DNA of 62,785 nt, taken from an uncultured Bacteroidia bacterium. Lineage in GTDB: Bacteria > Bacteroidota > Bacteroidia > Bacteroidales > UBA932. The notes below the pieces were generated by a model. The model did no database searches. It was given only the letters and a program-made list of their open reading frames with translations, and was not told the DNA's origin. The position numbers were made by a program, and so were the translations under genes. Where the stretch lies: contig CACZXH010000028.1 in NCBI GenBank assembly GCA_902785065.1, forward strand, positions 1 to 62,785, read 5' to 3'. How positions within the stretch are numbered: position 1 is the first letter of the stretch; the number at the start of each line of letters is the position of its first letter. Below are positions 35,970-45,514 of the stretch, one piece after another.

Positions 35970-37568
35970 ATGAAACGAGCATGGATTATCGCAGGCATGG
36001 CCGTCCTGGCCCTCGCCGCCTGCAAAAAGAATGAGAAGCCGGAACCCCAGCCGGTCGATTTCTCCCAGTACAAGATTCGTGTGGAGCCGGTCATCACCCG
36101 CGTGACCGAGACCAACTTCGAGGCGGGCGATGCCATCGGCCTGTCCGTGGTCCGCAAGAGCGGCGACTACGCGACCAACGTGTCGATGAAATACGACGGA
36201 ACCGCCTTCTCCGGCGACCTCAACTGGTATGAAGAAGGGGAAGACGCCAGCACCATCAAGGCCTATTATCCGTTCAAGGAGGGCGAGGGGCTTCCGACCG
36301 CGTTCACGGTCCAGCACGACCAGTCCAAGGGAACCGCGGCGTCTGATTTCGTCTCGGCCGTCAAGGAGAACGTCCTTCCGAGTGCCAACGCCGTCTCCGT
36401 GGTGTTCAAGCACCAGCTGAGCCGCTTGGTCACCACGGTGAAGAACAATACCGGCGCCACGATCGAGAGCATCGTGTTCGAGGAGTTCGTCCCGGTCGCC
36501 AACGTCGCCGCGGACTTGACGGCGAAAGTCGCCGACGGCGCGAAATGGCAGCCGCTGACGCCTTTCTTCCAGAATGACAAGTACTATCTCATCGTCCCCG
36601 CCCAGACCGTGAAACCGGTCGTTAAAGTGACGGCGGGCGGCAAGACGCTCACCCAGCAACTGGCCGAGGTCTCCCTGGAGCCCGGCAAGCAGTACACAGT
36701 GTCCATGATCGTGAACAAGGAGGAGATCAAAATCGTCCTCGCGGGCGAGATCGAGAACTGGGACGATGGTGGCGAGATCACCGGCGGAGGCCCTTCCTTC
36801 ACAGAGAACCTCGAGCAGGGGTATTTCACCTATGACGGCGTCAAGTACAACGTGGTCAAGATGAAGGACGGCAAGTGGTGGATGGCCCAGAACTTGGCCT
36901 ATCTGCCAGAAGGCTGCACCCCGGCCACCGAAGTATCGGCCGTCACCGCGGGCGTTTTTGCTCCGTTGCAGGTAAAAGCGGACCATTCCGGCCTTGAGTT
37001 TTCGACCGATCCGGCCGTCGTGGCCAAGAACGGCTACTTGTACCAGGCCGAGTTTGCCCTGGGCCTGAAGGTGGGCGACCTCACTTCCGTCGCGGACGCC
37101 CAGAAGTTGGAGGCGGCGCAGGGCATCTGCCCGAAGGGCTGGCACGTTCCGACCATCGGCGACATCACGGGCCTTGTGGGCAAGGCGGTATCTCCCATTG
37201 AGACCAACAAGAATGCCCCGTATTATGACGGCAACAACGGCTCCATTGCCCTCCTGAACGCAGATGGCTTCAATATGGCACCTGCCGGGATGGTTTCTAT
37301 TCAGGACAACACGAAGACCTCGGGATTGCTTCAGGGTTTCAACTCCAATTATCCGGACCGGATTACTTCCAGCATGTTCTGCGGCTCCACCTATGCCGGC
37401 GTCACCTACAACACCAGTGGTGACGAGACCTCGGGCGTGAAGAATCTCCAGTTCTTCGGCCTGATGCCGATGACCAACAAGGCGACGGAAGCCGAATATA
37501 CCTGCAACGGCACCAAGGTCAGCTACCGCATCGCCGGCCCGGTCCGCTGCGTGAGAAACGTCAACTGA
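35970..37568 (+). CDS. Fimbrillin-family lipoprotein with FISUMP C-terminal domain
   Basis: 532 residues. The lipobox LALAAC gives a lipidated Cys near residue 17. The region from about 25 to 260 is fimbrillin/Mfa-like: ITRVTETNFEAGDAIGLSV, TIKAYYPF, VVFKHQLSRLVTTV. The second half is a FISUMP domain: VVKMKDGKWWMAQNLAYLPEG and CPKGWHVPTIGDITGL, ending GPVRCVRNVN. FISUMP modules are common in secreted lipoproteins and resemble carbohydrate- or protein-binding C-type-lectin-like folds. It overlaps the S46 gene by one base (TGATG), so the two are translationally coupled. The likely role is a surface binder or pilus-like subunit. Confidence 0.82.
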   Translation: MKRAWIIAGMAVLALAACKKNEKPEPQPVDFSQYKIRVEPVITRVTETNFEAGDAIGLSVVRKSGDYATNVSMKYDGTAFSGDLNWYEEGEDASTIKAYYPFKEGEGLPTAFTVQHDQSKGTAASDFVSAVKENVLPSANAVSVVFKHQLSRLVTTVKNNTGATIESIVFEEFVPVANVAADLTAKVADGAKWQPLTPFFQNDKYYLIVPAQTVKPVVKVTAGGKTLTQQLAEVSLEPGKQYTVSMIVNKEEIKIVLAGEIENWDDGGEITGGGPSFTENLEQGYFTYDGVKYNVVKMKDGKWWMAQNLAYLPEGCTPATEVSAVTAGVFAPLQVKADHSGLEFSTDPAVVAKNGYLYQAEFALGLKVGDLTSVADAQKLEAAQGICPKGWHVPTIGDITGLVGKAVSPIETNKNAPYYDGNNGSIALLNADGFNMAPAGMVSIQDNTKTSGLLQGFNSNYPDRITSSMFCGSTYAGVTYNTSGDETSGVKNLQFFGLMPMTNKATEAEYTCNGTKVSYRIAGPVRCVRNVN

Positions 37569-39493
37569 TGAAACGCCTCCTTCTTCTTTTTGCCCTGCTG
37601 TTCCCGCTGGCGGCCTCCGCCGATGAGGGGATGTGGATGATCCATGCCCTGAACCAGGCACTGGAAAAGAAGATGCAGGAGCGGGGGCTGCAGCTCTCCG
37701 CCGGAGAAATCTACAACGCCGACGCGCCGGGGACCACGGTCTCCGACGCCGTCGTGTCGCTCGGCTTCTACTGCACCGCCAGCGTGATTTCCGACGAGGG
37801 GCTCCTCATTACCAACCACCACTGCGCCTACAGCGACCTGTTCGACCTGTCCACCCCGGAGAAAAACTACCTGGAGGACGGCTACTGGGCGTTTTACCGC
37901 CAGGAAGAGATCCCGTTGCAGGGCAAGGAAGTGTATTTCCTGAAGCGGGTCCTGGACGTGACGGACGAGGTGGCGGCCGTGGCGGACTCGCTGACCGCCC
38001 GGGGCGAGCGCTTCGGCTCGCGCAAGCTCACCTCCATCCTGGAGCGCCGCTACGCTGCCCGTACAGGCCTGGAGGCCTCGCTGAATTCGATGTGGGCGGG
38101 GGAGAAGTACTACCTGGCCCTCTACGCGACCTACAAGGATATCCGCCTGGTGGGCGCCCCGCCGGTGTCCATCGCGGCTTTCGGCGGCGACGAGGACAAC
38201 TGGGAATGGCCGCAGCACAAGGGCGATTTCGCTCTGTACCGGATCTATGACCACGGCGAGCCGCTCCATTCCCCCTGGCACCTGCGCATTTCGCGCGCCG
38301 GTTACCGGGAGGGGGACTATGCGATGGTCATCGGCTATCCCGGCCGCACGGACCGATACAGCAGCTCCTACAAGGTCGATTACCTCACGCGGGTGGAGCG
38401 TCCGGTGACGAACCGTCTCCGTGGCAACCAGATGGAGATCGTCCGGAAATGGATGGACGCCGATCCCGCCGTCCGTGCGAAATACTCCGACTGGTTCTTC
38501 TCCCTGTCCAACGTGCAGGAGATGCAGGAAGGGGAAGTGCAGTGTGTGAAGCGTTTCGGCGTGGTGGATGAGAAGCGGGCCCTGGAGAAGGAACTTCCAC
38601 CGGAGATCCTGCAGGGACTGGCCGACGAGTACGCCGCGATCGAAGATATCGAGCGCGAAAAGGCGTACTACCGCGAGACCATTGTCCGCGGCATGCGCAT
38701 CACGCCCACGATGCTCCGGATGTCCAATGCGAAGACGCCCGAGGCCCGGGACGAGATATACCGCCGGGACATCGGCGCCCTGGATCCGCGCGTGGAGAAA
38801 GACCTCATTGCCTACTCGCTGGAAGAGTATTTCGGCCATATGCCGGCCGAGGTCGTCGGCCATCGGCAGGATTCCCTGCGGAAGGCTTTCGGCGGCGACT
38901 GGAAGGCGATGGCGGAGCACCTGTGGGACCACCCGCTCCAGCTCATGGATTTCATCACGGAGGTCAAGATTACGGTCTTCAATGGGCGGGAACGGCATAC
39001 CGGCGACCTGACAGACCTGCAGCACCGTTATACCCGGGCGCTGTACCACGACCGTGAGCTGAAGGGAATCGTCCAATATCCGGATGCGAACTCCACGATG
39101 CGCCTGACCTATGGTGTCGTGTCTTCCCTGGAGCCGTGGGATGCGGTGTATACCTCCTGGTATTCCTCTCCGCGCGGCCTCCGCGAGAAGTATAATCCCG
39201 CGCAGCACGATTTCGCGCTGCCGGCGGATTTCGTCAAGGCGCTGGACCGCTATGACGGCCCCGTCAACTTCCTCACGGACAACGATATCACGGGCGGAAA
39301 CTCCGGCTCGCCGGTGCTGAACGCCTGGGGCGAAGTCATCGGCCTCGCCTTCGACGGAAACAAGGAATCCCTCGCCTCCGACGTGTCCTTCACGCCCGAC
39401 TACAACAAGTGTGTCTGCGTGGACATCCGGTATGTCCTGTGGATCCTGGAGGATTACGTGGGGTTGGAGCGGATCGTCAAGGAAATCGAATGA
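37568..39493 (+). CDS. S46-family dipeptidyl-peptidase, DPP7-like
   Basis: S46 enzymes release dipeptides from the N-terminus of oligopeptides in the periplasm. 641 residues with a signal peptide (MKRLLLLFALLFPLAASA). The catalytic triad is visible: His85 in LITNHHCAYSDL, the Asp in DNWEWPQHKGDFALYRIYD, and Ser579 in GGNSGSPVLN. Residue 597, 18 after the Ser, is Gly (AFDGN); in P. gingivalis enzymes Gly here marks DPP7 (hydrophobic P1) and Arg marks DPP11 (acidic P1). It is some 70 residues shorter than those enzymes. It closes the operon and ends three bases before the convergent gene, leaving no room for a terminator. Confidence 0.9.
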   Translation: MKRLLLLFALLFPLAASADEGMWMIHALNQALEKKMQERGLQLSAGEIYNADAPGTTVSDAVVSLGFYCTASVISDEGLLITNHHCAYSDLFDLSTPEKNYLEDGYWAFYRQEEIPLQGKEVYFLKRVLDVTDEVAAVADSLTARGERFGSRKLTSILERRYAARTGLEASLNSMWAGEKYYLALYATYKDIRLVGAPPVSIAAFGGDEDNWEWPQHKGDFALYRIYDHGEPLHSPWHLRISRAGYREGDYAMVIGYPGRTDRYSSSYKVDYLTRVERPVTNRLRGNQMEIVRKWMDADPAVRAKYSDWFFSLSNVQEMQEGEVQCVKRFGVVDEKRALEKELPPEILQGLADEYAAIEDIEREKAYYRETIVRGMRITPTMLRMSNAKTPEARDEIYRRDIGALDPRVEKDLIAYSLEEYFGHMPAEVVGHRQDSLRKAFGGDWKAMAEHLWDHPLQLMDFITEVKITVFNGRERHTGDLTDLQHRYTRALYHDRELKGIVQYPDANSTMRLTYGVVSSLEPWDAVYTSWYSSPRGLREKYNPAQHDFALPADFVKALDRYDGPVNFLTDNDITGGNSGSPVLNAWGEVIGLAFDGNKESLASDVSFTPDYNKCVCVDIRYVLWILEDYVGLERIVKEIE

Positions 39494-39496
39494 CCG

Positions 39497-41074
39497 CTAT
39501 TCGCTGCGCCGCGCGAGCGGAACGGCGACGGGCTTGCCGTCCAGGTAGGCCGTGATTTCCGCGTCGGGGAAACCGAGGACGCGGATGGGATTCAATTGCA
39601 GCAGCGCCTCGTTGTAAGAACGGAATACGCCTACGGAGTAGGTGTAGCGCAGTGCGTTCGTCAGGCGCTCGTAAACCGGGTCCAGGCCCTTGATTTCGTC
39701 CAGCGTCGCATGCCGGGGCGAGGTAAACAGTTGGATCTGGTAAACAAAACCTTCCGGCAGGGAAGTGTCCTGCGCGAAACGGCCGACGGGCCCCACTTGG
39801 AAGGTGGCGGGTGCGGCCGGCGGCGCAGCGGCGACCTTGAGCTTCAGTTTGGCCCCGAGGGCGTTCTTCGAGAATGTATAGCTGCTGCGGGCGCCTACGA
39901 ATTCGCGGTCGGCCCGGTCGGTATCTGTCACGACGCCGCGCTGGAGGAAGGACTGTTCGATGCTCCGGACCGCGCGGTTGGTCTCTTCCAGCCGGCGGCG
40001 GAGCGGCGCGAGGGCGGCTTCGCGTTCGGCGACGGCCGACGTGAGGGCCGTGCGGTCCTCCGTCCCGGCCGACAGCCGCAGGCGCAGGGTGTCCAGCTGC
40101 CGCTCGTGCCGGTAGATGGAATCCCGCAGGGCGCGGGCTTCGGCGGTAATCTGCATATAGCGACGCGTGTCGTCGTTTCCCGGGGCTTCTTCGGCAACGG
40201 CGGAGCCATGGTCCTGCCGGGTCGGGTCGTTCAGCGGATGCAGGGCCGCGACCTGCGCGAGCGCGACGGGGTCACGCATCGGCACGCGGACAGTAACCGG
40301 CTGTTTTTCCGTTACGTAAATATAGACGCTGTCCACGGAGCAATCCCGGTTGGAAGCGAACAGCGTGTAGCGGCCATCGGGAGAATCGACCAGCAGGAAA
40401 TCGTCGCCGGGCGAGGAGTAGGGGAAGCCGAGGTTCACCGGTTCGCCCCAGGTACCGGTCTCTTCGTTCCAGACGGACCGGTACAGGTCATATCCGCCCA
40501 TGCCGTGGAGGCCGTCCGAAGAGAAGGTCAGGGTTTTCCCGTCTTCCGACAGCATCGGGAACACCTCGTTGCCCGGGGACAGCAGGTGTTCGCCCATCAG
40601 TTCCGGGTTCGACCATTCCGTCCCGTCGGTCGCGGAGACGTACAGGTTCCGGAAACCGGTGGCGTCCGGGGCGGAGAAACAGAGGGACTGGCCGCCGCGC
40701 GGCGCATAGGTCGGGAACCCGTCTTCGGACGGGTCCAGCGAATGCGGCGGCAGGCGCCAGGTCTGGTTCTTCAGGGGATAGAACAGGAAGAAATCCTTCC
40801 GGGAGAAGCGCTCGCGGGCCACCACCACCGGATCGGCGCAGAAATCGGTCATGTTCAGGGCGTTCTGGGCCTGGTCCATGCGGTCGCGCAGCAGCCGGAT
40901 GGTGTCCGCGTCCGCCGTTCCGGCCGATGCCCGGGCGTAGAGGTCCAGGGCCTCCTCGAACCGGTACTGGCGGTGCAGCCGGTCGCCCTCGGTGAGGAGG
41001 GAGTCCGTCTGCGCCCGGAGGCAGAAAGCCGCCGAGAACAGGACCGTCAGGATGGAAAAACCCCTTCTAAACAC
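39497..41074 (-). CDS. TPR / PD40 beta-propeller / SPOR-like protein
   Basis: 525 residues from GTG 41074; the frame extends to a TTG at 41101, but that overlaps the promoter box. A signal peptide (cut at CLRAQ) is followed by a TPR pair (LLTEGDRLHRQYRFEEALDL), PD40/WD40-like repeats (FPMLSEDGKTLTFSSDGLHG; DGRYTLFASNRD), an Ala/Arg/Glu-rich coiled coil (about 330-390), and a C-terminal SPOR-like region (FVYQIQLFTSP through LLQLNPIRVLGFPDAEITAY). SPOR domains bind denuded peptidoglycan. TPR-PD40 proteins occur in type IX secretion and gliding assemblies, but the OmpA domain of PorE is absent here. The role is probably in envelope architecture or division; this is inference. Confidence 0.68.
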   Translation of the reverse strand: MFRRGFSILTVLFSAAFCLRAQTDSLLTEGDRLHRQYRFEEALDLYARASAGTADADTIRLLRDRMDQAQNALNMTDFCADPVVVARERFSRKDFFLFYPLKNQTWRLPPHSLDPSEDGFPTYAPRGGQSLCFSAPDATGFRNLYVSATDGTEWSNPELMGEHLLSPGNEVFPMLSEDGKTLTFSSDGLHGMGGYDLYRSVWNEETGTWGEPVNLGFPYSSPGDDFLLVDSPDGRYTLFASNRDCSVDSVYIYVTEKQPVTVRVPMRDPVALAQVAALHPLNDPTRQDHGSAVAEEAPGNDDTRRYMQITAEARALRDSIYRHERQLDTLRLRLSAGTEDRTALTSAVAEREAALAPLRRRLEETNRAVRSIEQSFLQRGVVTDTDRADREFVGARSSYTFSKNALGAKLKLKVAAAPPAAPATFQVGPVGRFAQDTSLPEGFVYQIQLFTSPRHATLDEIKGLDPVYERLTNALRYTYSVGVFRSYNEALLQLNPIRVLGFPDAEITAYLDGKPVAVPLARRSE

Positions 41075-41098
41075 TACGATTATTCGTTTTTGCGAGCA

Positions 41099-41155
41099 CA
41101 AAATTAAGAAATAGTTGCGAGAATCTTCTTATATCAGAAAAAATTCGTATTTTTG
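41099..41155. promoter_or_regulatory. Divergent promoters of the TPR/PD40 gene and secDF
   Basis: Reverse-strand TAATTTTG (41099-41106) serves the TPR/PD40 gene, giving a leader of about 20 bases before GTG 41074. Forward TATTTTTG (41148-41155) serves secDF with a leader of about 80 bases. Both match TAnnTTTG. Confidence 0.55.
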
Positions 41156-41243
41156 TGCCCTTATTTTGCCGAAGTCTGCTTGGTTCGGCCCGAGCGGGCA
41201 CGGCCTAATGGGAAAAATACTAATATTATAATAAAGTACTACA

Positions 41244-44120
41244 ATGCAAAGCAAAGGCTTAATCAGACTGTTCGCCATCCTGCTTGCCTTGGCCAGCATC
41301 TGGCAGCTCTCCTTCACCGCGGTCACCCGCATCCAGGAGAAGAAAGCTGCCAAAGTCGCTGCCGAAAGGGCCCAGCAGTACGTTGACGCGAACAACGTCG
41401 CCGCCGAAGTCCGCGAGTTCGTCCTGGACTCGGTGGCCAACATCCGGAACCGTGCCTACATCGACTCCATCAGCGCTGAGAAGGTTTATCTCGGATACAC
41501 CTACCAGTCCGCCAAGGAGAAGGAGATCAACCTCGGCCTCGACCTCAAGGGCGGCATGAACGTCATGCTGCAGGTCCAGCTCCAGGATCTCGTGAAGGCT
41601 CTGGCCGGCAACAGCACCGATCCCGATTTCCTGAAAGCGCTCGAGCTGGCGAAGAAGAACAACGTGAACTCCAGCCAGGACTTCATCGGCCTGTTCGAAA
41701 GCGCCTGGGCCGAGACCGCGAACGGCCGTCGGCTCGCCGAGGTCTTCGGCACCTACGAGCTCCGCGACAAGGTGAAGCCGGAATCCACCGACAAGGAAGT
41801 CATCGAGGTCATCCGCAACGAAGCGAAGAGCGCCATCGACAACTCCTTCAACGTGCTCCGCAACCGTATCGACCGTTTCGGCGTCACCCAGCCGAACATC
41901 CAGCGCACCGCCTCCCTCGAGTTCTGGCCCACTTTCACGGCCAATGAGGTGAACCTCTATGCCGTCGACGCCCGCGTCGCGGAGATCCTCGCGAACCTCG
42001 GCGACAGCACCGCCGTCGCCAACCCGCTCCTCTCCGTCCTGCAGCCCAGCGGCATGAACAACGCCTGCATCGGCTTCGCCAACGGTGTCGATACCGTGAT
42101 GGTGAACCGGTACCTCGCCATGGCGGAGGATGTCCTTCCGCAGGGCTTCCGCGGTCTCTGGACCGTGAAGCCGAGCGAGTATGTCCAGGGTGCGAACATC
42201 TACGAGCTCGTCGCCATCAAGGCTACCTCCCGTGACGGCAAGGCCCCGCTCGACGGCGGTGTCGTGACCGACGCCAGCGTCGAATTCGACGGCGGCCGCC
42301 AGGGTGGCAGCGGCGCCCCGCACGTGTCCATGACCATGAACGCCGAAGGCGCTTCCGCATGGGCCCACCTCACCAAGGACAACATCGGCAAGCAGATCGC
42401 CATCGTCCTCGACGGCCTCGTGTATTCCTACCCGAACGTCCTGAACGAGATCACCGGCGGCAGCTCCCAGATCACCGGCAACTTCGACATGCAGGAGGCT
42501 GAGGACCTTGCGAACGTCCTCAAGTCCGGTAAGCTCCCGGCTCCGGCCACCATCATCCAGGAGCAGGTCGTGGGCCCGTCCCTCGGTTCCGCTTCCATCC
42601 GCGCCGGTCTCATCTCCTTCCTGATCGCCTTCCTCGTGGTGCTCCTGTACATGGTGCTCTTCTACAAGGGGGCCGGTCTCATCGCCGACGTCGCCCTGCT
42701 GTGCAACGTGCTCCTGCTCTTCGGCACCCTCGTCTCCTTCGGCGCCGTCCTGACCCTTCCGGGTATCGCCGGTCTCATCCTGACCCTGGGTATGGCCGTG
42801 GATGCGAACGTGATCATCTATGAGCGTATCAAGGAAGAACTGGCCGCCGGCAAGGGCTTCTCCAAGGCCGTCTCCGACGGTTACAAGAACGCCTACTCCG
42901 CCATCATCGACGGTCAGGTGACCACCCTCCTCACCGGTATCATCCTCTACATCTTCGGTTCCGGTCCGGTCCAGGGCTTCGCCACGACGCTCATCATCGG
43001 TATCGTCACCTCCGTGCTGACCTCTATCTTCATCACCCGCCTGATTTTCGACGACCGCATCGCCAAGGGCAAGACCGTGAGCCTGTCCAGCGAGTGGAGC
43101 AAGAACTTCCTGAAGAACACGCACGTCGACTTCATCGGCCTGAAGAAGTACTCCTACATCATTTCCGGCGCCCTGATCCTCATCAGCATCGCCTCTATCG
43201 CGTTCAAGGGCTTCAGCTACGGTGTCGATTTCACCGGTGGCCGTACCTACATCGTCCGCTTCGACCAGGGTGTCAAGGCCGAGGATGTCCGCGCTGCCGT
43301 CGAGAACACCTTCCAGGCTGCCGCTCAGGCCGCCGGCGAGGACCAGTACTCCGTCGAGGTCAAGCAGTTCGGTGGTGACGCCCAGATGAAGATCACCACC
43401 CAGTACAAGAACAAGTCCGAGGACACCGCCGTCGACGCCGAGATCGAAGCCCTGCTCTATGACGCCCTTAAGGGCTTCTATGCCGAGCAGACTTCCCTTG
43501 ACCAGTTCACCTCCACGCTGGAGAACCCGAACGGTATCGTCTCCTCCGACAAGGTGGGTCCGACCATCGCCCGCGACATCACCCGCAGTGCGTTTATCGC
43601 CGTGTTCCTCGCCCTCCTCATGATCTTCGCCTACATCGCCTGGCGGTTCAAGGGCTGGACCTGGGGTCTCGGTGGCGTGGTCTCCCTCGCCCACACGGCC
43701 CTCATCGTGATCGGCTTCTTCTCCCTGTTCAACGGTATCCTGCCGTTCAACCTGGATGTGGACCAGACGTTCATCGCAGCTATCCTGACCATCATCGGTT
43801 ACGCCATCAACGATAACGTGGTTATCTTCGACCGTATCCGTGAGCAGAAGGCCCTGCACCCGAATGCCGAGTTCCGCGAGACCGTGAACACTGCGCTGAA
43901 TGCGACCCTCACCCGTACCGTGAACACGTCCGTGTCCACCCTCCTCCCGATGCTCGCCATCGCGATCTGGGGCGGTGAATCCATCCGCGGTCTGGCCGTG
44001 GCCCTCTGCCTCGGTGTCATCATCGGTACCTACGCCTCCATCATGATCGGTACCCCGATCATGTACGACGCCACCATGAAGGGTGCCGCCAAGAAGGCAG
44101 CCGAGCCCAAGAAGAAATAA
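41244..44120 (+). CDS. secDF: Protein-export membrane protein SecDF (fused)
   Basis: SecDF is an RND-type membrane protein that uses proton motive force to pull proteins through SecYEG. 958 residues in one chain, where E. coli has separate SecD and SecF. SecD half: one N-terminal membrane segment, NLGLDLKGGMNVMLQVQL (about 90), the large periplasmic domain, then GMAVDANVIIYERIKEE in the TM4 region. SecF half, from about 640: GFSYGVDFTGGRTYIVRF and GYAINDNVVIFDRIRE. Both conserved Asp/Arg motifs are intact. The C-terminus is Lys-rich. The gene is followed by a terminator. The 5' leader of about 80 bases contains no gene. Confidence 0.97.
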   Translation: MQSKGLIRLFAILLALASIWQLSFTAVTRIQEKKAAKVAAERAQQYVDANNVAAEVREFVLDSVANIRNRAYIDSISAEKVYLGYTYQSAKEKEINLGLDLKGGMNVMLQVQLQDLVKALAGNSTDPDFLKALELAKKNNVNSSQDFIGLFESAWAETANGRRLAEVFGTYELRDKVKPESTDKEVIEVIRNEAKSAIDNSFNVLRNRIDRFGVTQPNIQRTASLEFWPTFTANEVNLYAVDARVAEILANLGDSTAVANPLLSVLQPSGMNNACIGFANGVDTVMVNRYLAMAEDVLPQGFRGLWTVKPSEYVQGANIYELVAIKATSRDGKAPLDGGVVTDASVEFDGGRQGGSGAPHVSMTMNAEGASAWAHLTKDNIGKQIAIVLDGLVYSYPNVLNEITGGSSQITGNFDMQEAEDLANVLKSGKLPAPATIIQEQVVGPSLGSASIRAGLISFLIAFLVVLLYMVLFYKGAGLIADVALLCNVLLLFGTLVSFGAVLTLPGIAGLILTLGMAVDANVIIYERIKEELAAGKGFSKAVSDGYKNAYSAIIDGQVTTLLTGIILYIFGSGPVQGFATTLIIGIVTSVLTSIFITRLIFDDRIAKGKTVSLSSEWSKNFLKNTHVDFIGLKKYSYIISGALILISIASIAFKGFSYGVDFTGGRTYIVRFDQGVKAEDVRAAVENTFQAAAQAAGEDQYSVEVKQFGGDAQMKITTQYKNKSEDTAVDAEIEALLYDALKGFYAEQTSLDQFTSTLENPNGIVSSDKVGPTIARDITRSAFIAVFLALLMIFAYIAWRFKGWTWGLGGVVSLAHTALIVIGFFSLFNGILPFNLDVDQTFIAAILTIIGYAINDNVVIFDRIREQKALHPNAEFRETVNTALNATLTRTVNTSVSTLLPMLAIAIWGGESIRGLAVALCLGVIIGTYASIMIGTPIMYDATMKGAAKKAAEPKKK

Positions 44121-44144
44121 TTCCTTCTGGGTTTCATTGAAAGA

Positions 44145-44176
44145 AAGGACCGGCTCACTCGAGTCGGTCCTTTTTT
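44145..44176 (+). terminator. Terminator after secDF
   Basis: AAGGACCG (44145-44152) pairs with CGGTCCTT (44165-44172), followed by T-rich sequence. It lies between convergent secDF and the symporter gene. Confidence 0.8.
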
Positions 44177-44182
44177 GTGTGT

Positions 44183-45514
44183 TTACTTCGTCCGGCGGAT
44201 GAGGAGGGTGAGGCCGAGGAAGGTGAGGGCCGCGTTGAGGAGGAGGAGTTCGTAGCTGAACTTGTAGCCGCCGAACCAGCGTTCGGAGTTGAGCTGGAGG
44301 ACGAGGCAGATGGCCGGGGCGAGGAGCGCGACGATGGGCACGTACTTGTCTTTGACCTGTTTTTTCGTGAGAATGCCGAAGGCGAAAAGGCCGAGGATGG
44401 GGCCGTAGGTGTAGCTTGCGAGCTTGTAGACGGCGTCGATGGCGCTGGTGCTGTTCAGGGCATTGAAGACGACGATGGTCACGGCCATGAGGACGGCCAT
44501 CGCGAGGTGGACGCGCTTGCGGACCTTGACCTCGTCGGCCTTGCCCAGGATGTCCACCGTGAAGGAAGTCGTGAGGGAAGTGAGAGCCGATCCACCCGCG
44601 CCGTAGGCGCTGATCATGAGACCGACGACAAAGAGGACGCCCACGATGGCGGGCAGGAGGCCGCCGGTAGCGACGGCCGGAAAGAGGCTGTCGCCGGTTT
44701 CGGTAATGCCGTGCGCGGCCGCGAACTGGTACAGGAGCGAGCCCAGGCACAGGAAGCCGGCGATGACGACCGTCTGCAGGAGGCTGCTCACGATGAGGTT
44801 CTTCTGCGAGTCGCGGTGGTTCTTGCAGGCCAATGTCCGCTGCATCATGTCCTGGTCCAGGCCGGTCATCGCGATGACCGTGAACAGGCCCCCCAGGAGC
44901 TGTTTCCAGAAGTACTGCGGGTGGTTCACGTCGTCGAAGAAGAATACCCGCTCATGGATCCGGATGCCGCCGAGGTCGCGGCCGATGAAGAAGATCGTCA
45001 AGGCGACCGCCACAATCATGCAGGCGGTTCGGGCGACATCCACGCCGATGACGGATTTTACGCCATGCCGGAAGGTAAGGGCCAGACAGATCGCCACGTT
45101 ACAGAGCACATTCAGCCAGAAGGGGAGGCCCAAAGGCCCGAACATGAGCAGCTGCAGGGTCAGGCACACGAGGAACAGCCGGACCGAGGCCCCCAGCATC
45201 TTGGAGAGGAAGAAGAACCAGGCGCCCGTCTTGTAGGAAGCCAGGCCGAACCGGTTTTCCAGGTACTGGTAGATAGAGACGACGTTCAGTTTGAAATAGA
45301 GGGGCGTGAGCACGAAGGCGATGACCAGGTAGCCCAGGAAAAAGCCGATGCACATCTGCAGGTAGCCAAACCCGCTCGTGCCCACCATGCCCGGGACGGA
45401 GACGAATGTCACGCCGGACATGCAGGAGCCGATCATCGCGAAGGCGACAACGGCCCAGTGCGTCTTGCGCCCGCCGTTGTAGAAGGATGAATCCGGACTC
45501 TCTTTCTGCCTCAT
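44183..45514 (-). CDS. Sodium:solute symporter (SSS family), apparently lacking the first membrane segment
   Basis: 443 residues. SSS proteins move solutes with sodium. The characteristic start region GGRKTHWAVVAFAMIGSCMSG and GVTFVSVPGMVGTSGFGYLQM is intact, as are LSKMLGASVRLFLVCL and GLDQDMMQRTLACK. In relatives, one membrane helix precedes the GxRxxxW region. Here the protein begins MRQKESPDSSFYNGG, so TM1 seems to be absent. The ATG overlaps the stop of the LytTR gene (ATGA), which supports this start. The substrate is not readable; relatives carry sialic acid, sugars or nucleosides. It is likely controlled by, and translated with, the regulator. Confidence 0.85.
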   Translation of the reverse strand: MRQKESPDSSFYNGGRKTHWAVVAFAMIGSCMSGVTFVSVPGMVGTSGFGYLQMCIGFFLGYLVIAFVLTPLYFKLNVVSIYQYLENRFGLASYKTGAWFFFLSKMLGASVRLFLVCLTLQLLMFGPLGLPFWLNVLCNVAICLALTFRHGVKSVIGVDVARTACMIVAVALTIFFIGRDLGGIRIHERVFFFDDVNHPQYFWKQLLGGLFTVIAMTGLDQDMMQRTLACKNHRDSQKNLIVSSLLQTVVIAGFLCLGSLLYQFAAAHGITETGDSLFPAVATGGLLPAIVGVLFVVGLMISAYGAGGSALTSLTTSFTVDILGKADEVKVRKRVHLAMAVLMAVTIVVFNALNSTSAIDAVYKLASYTYGPILGLFAFGILTKKQVKDKYVPIVALLAPAICLVLQLNSERWFGGYKFSYELLLLNAALTFLGLTLLIRRTK

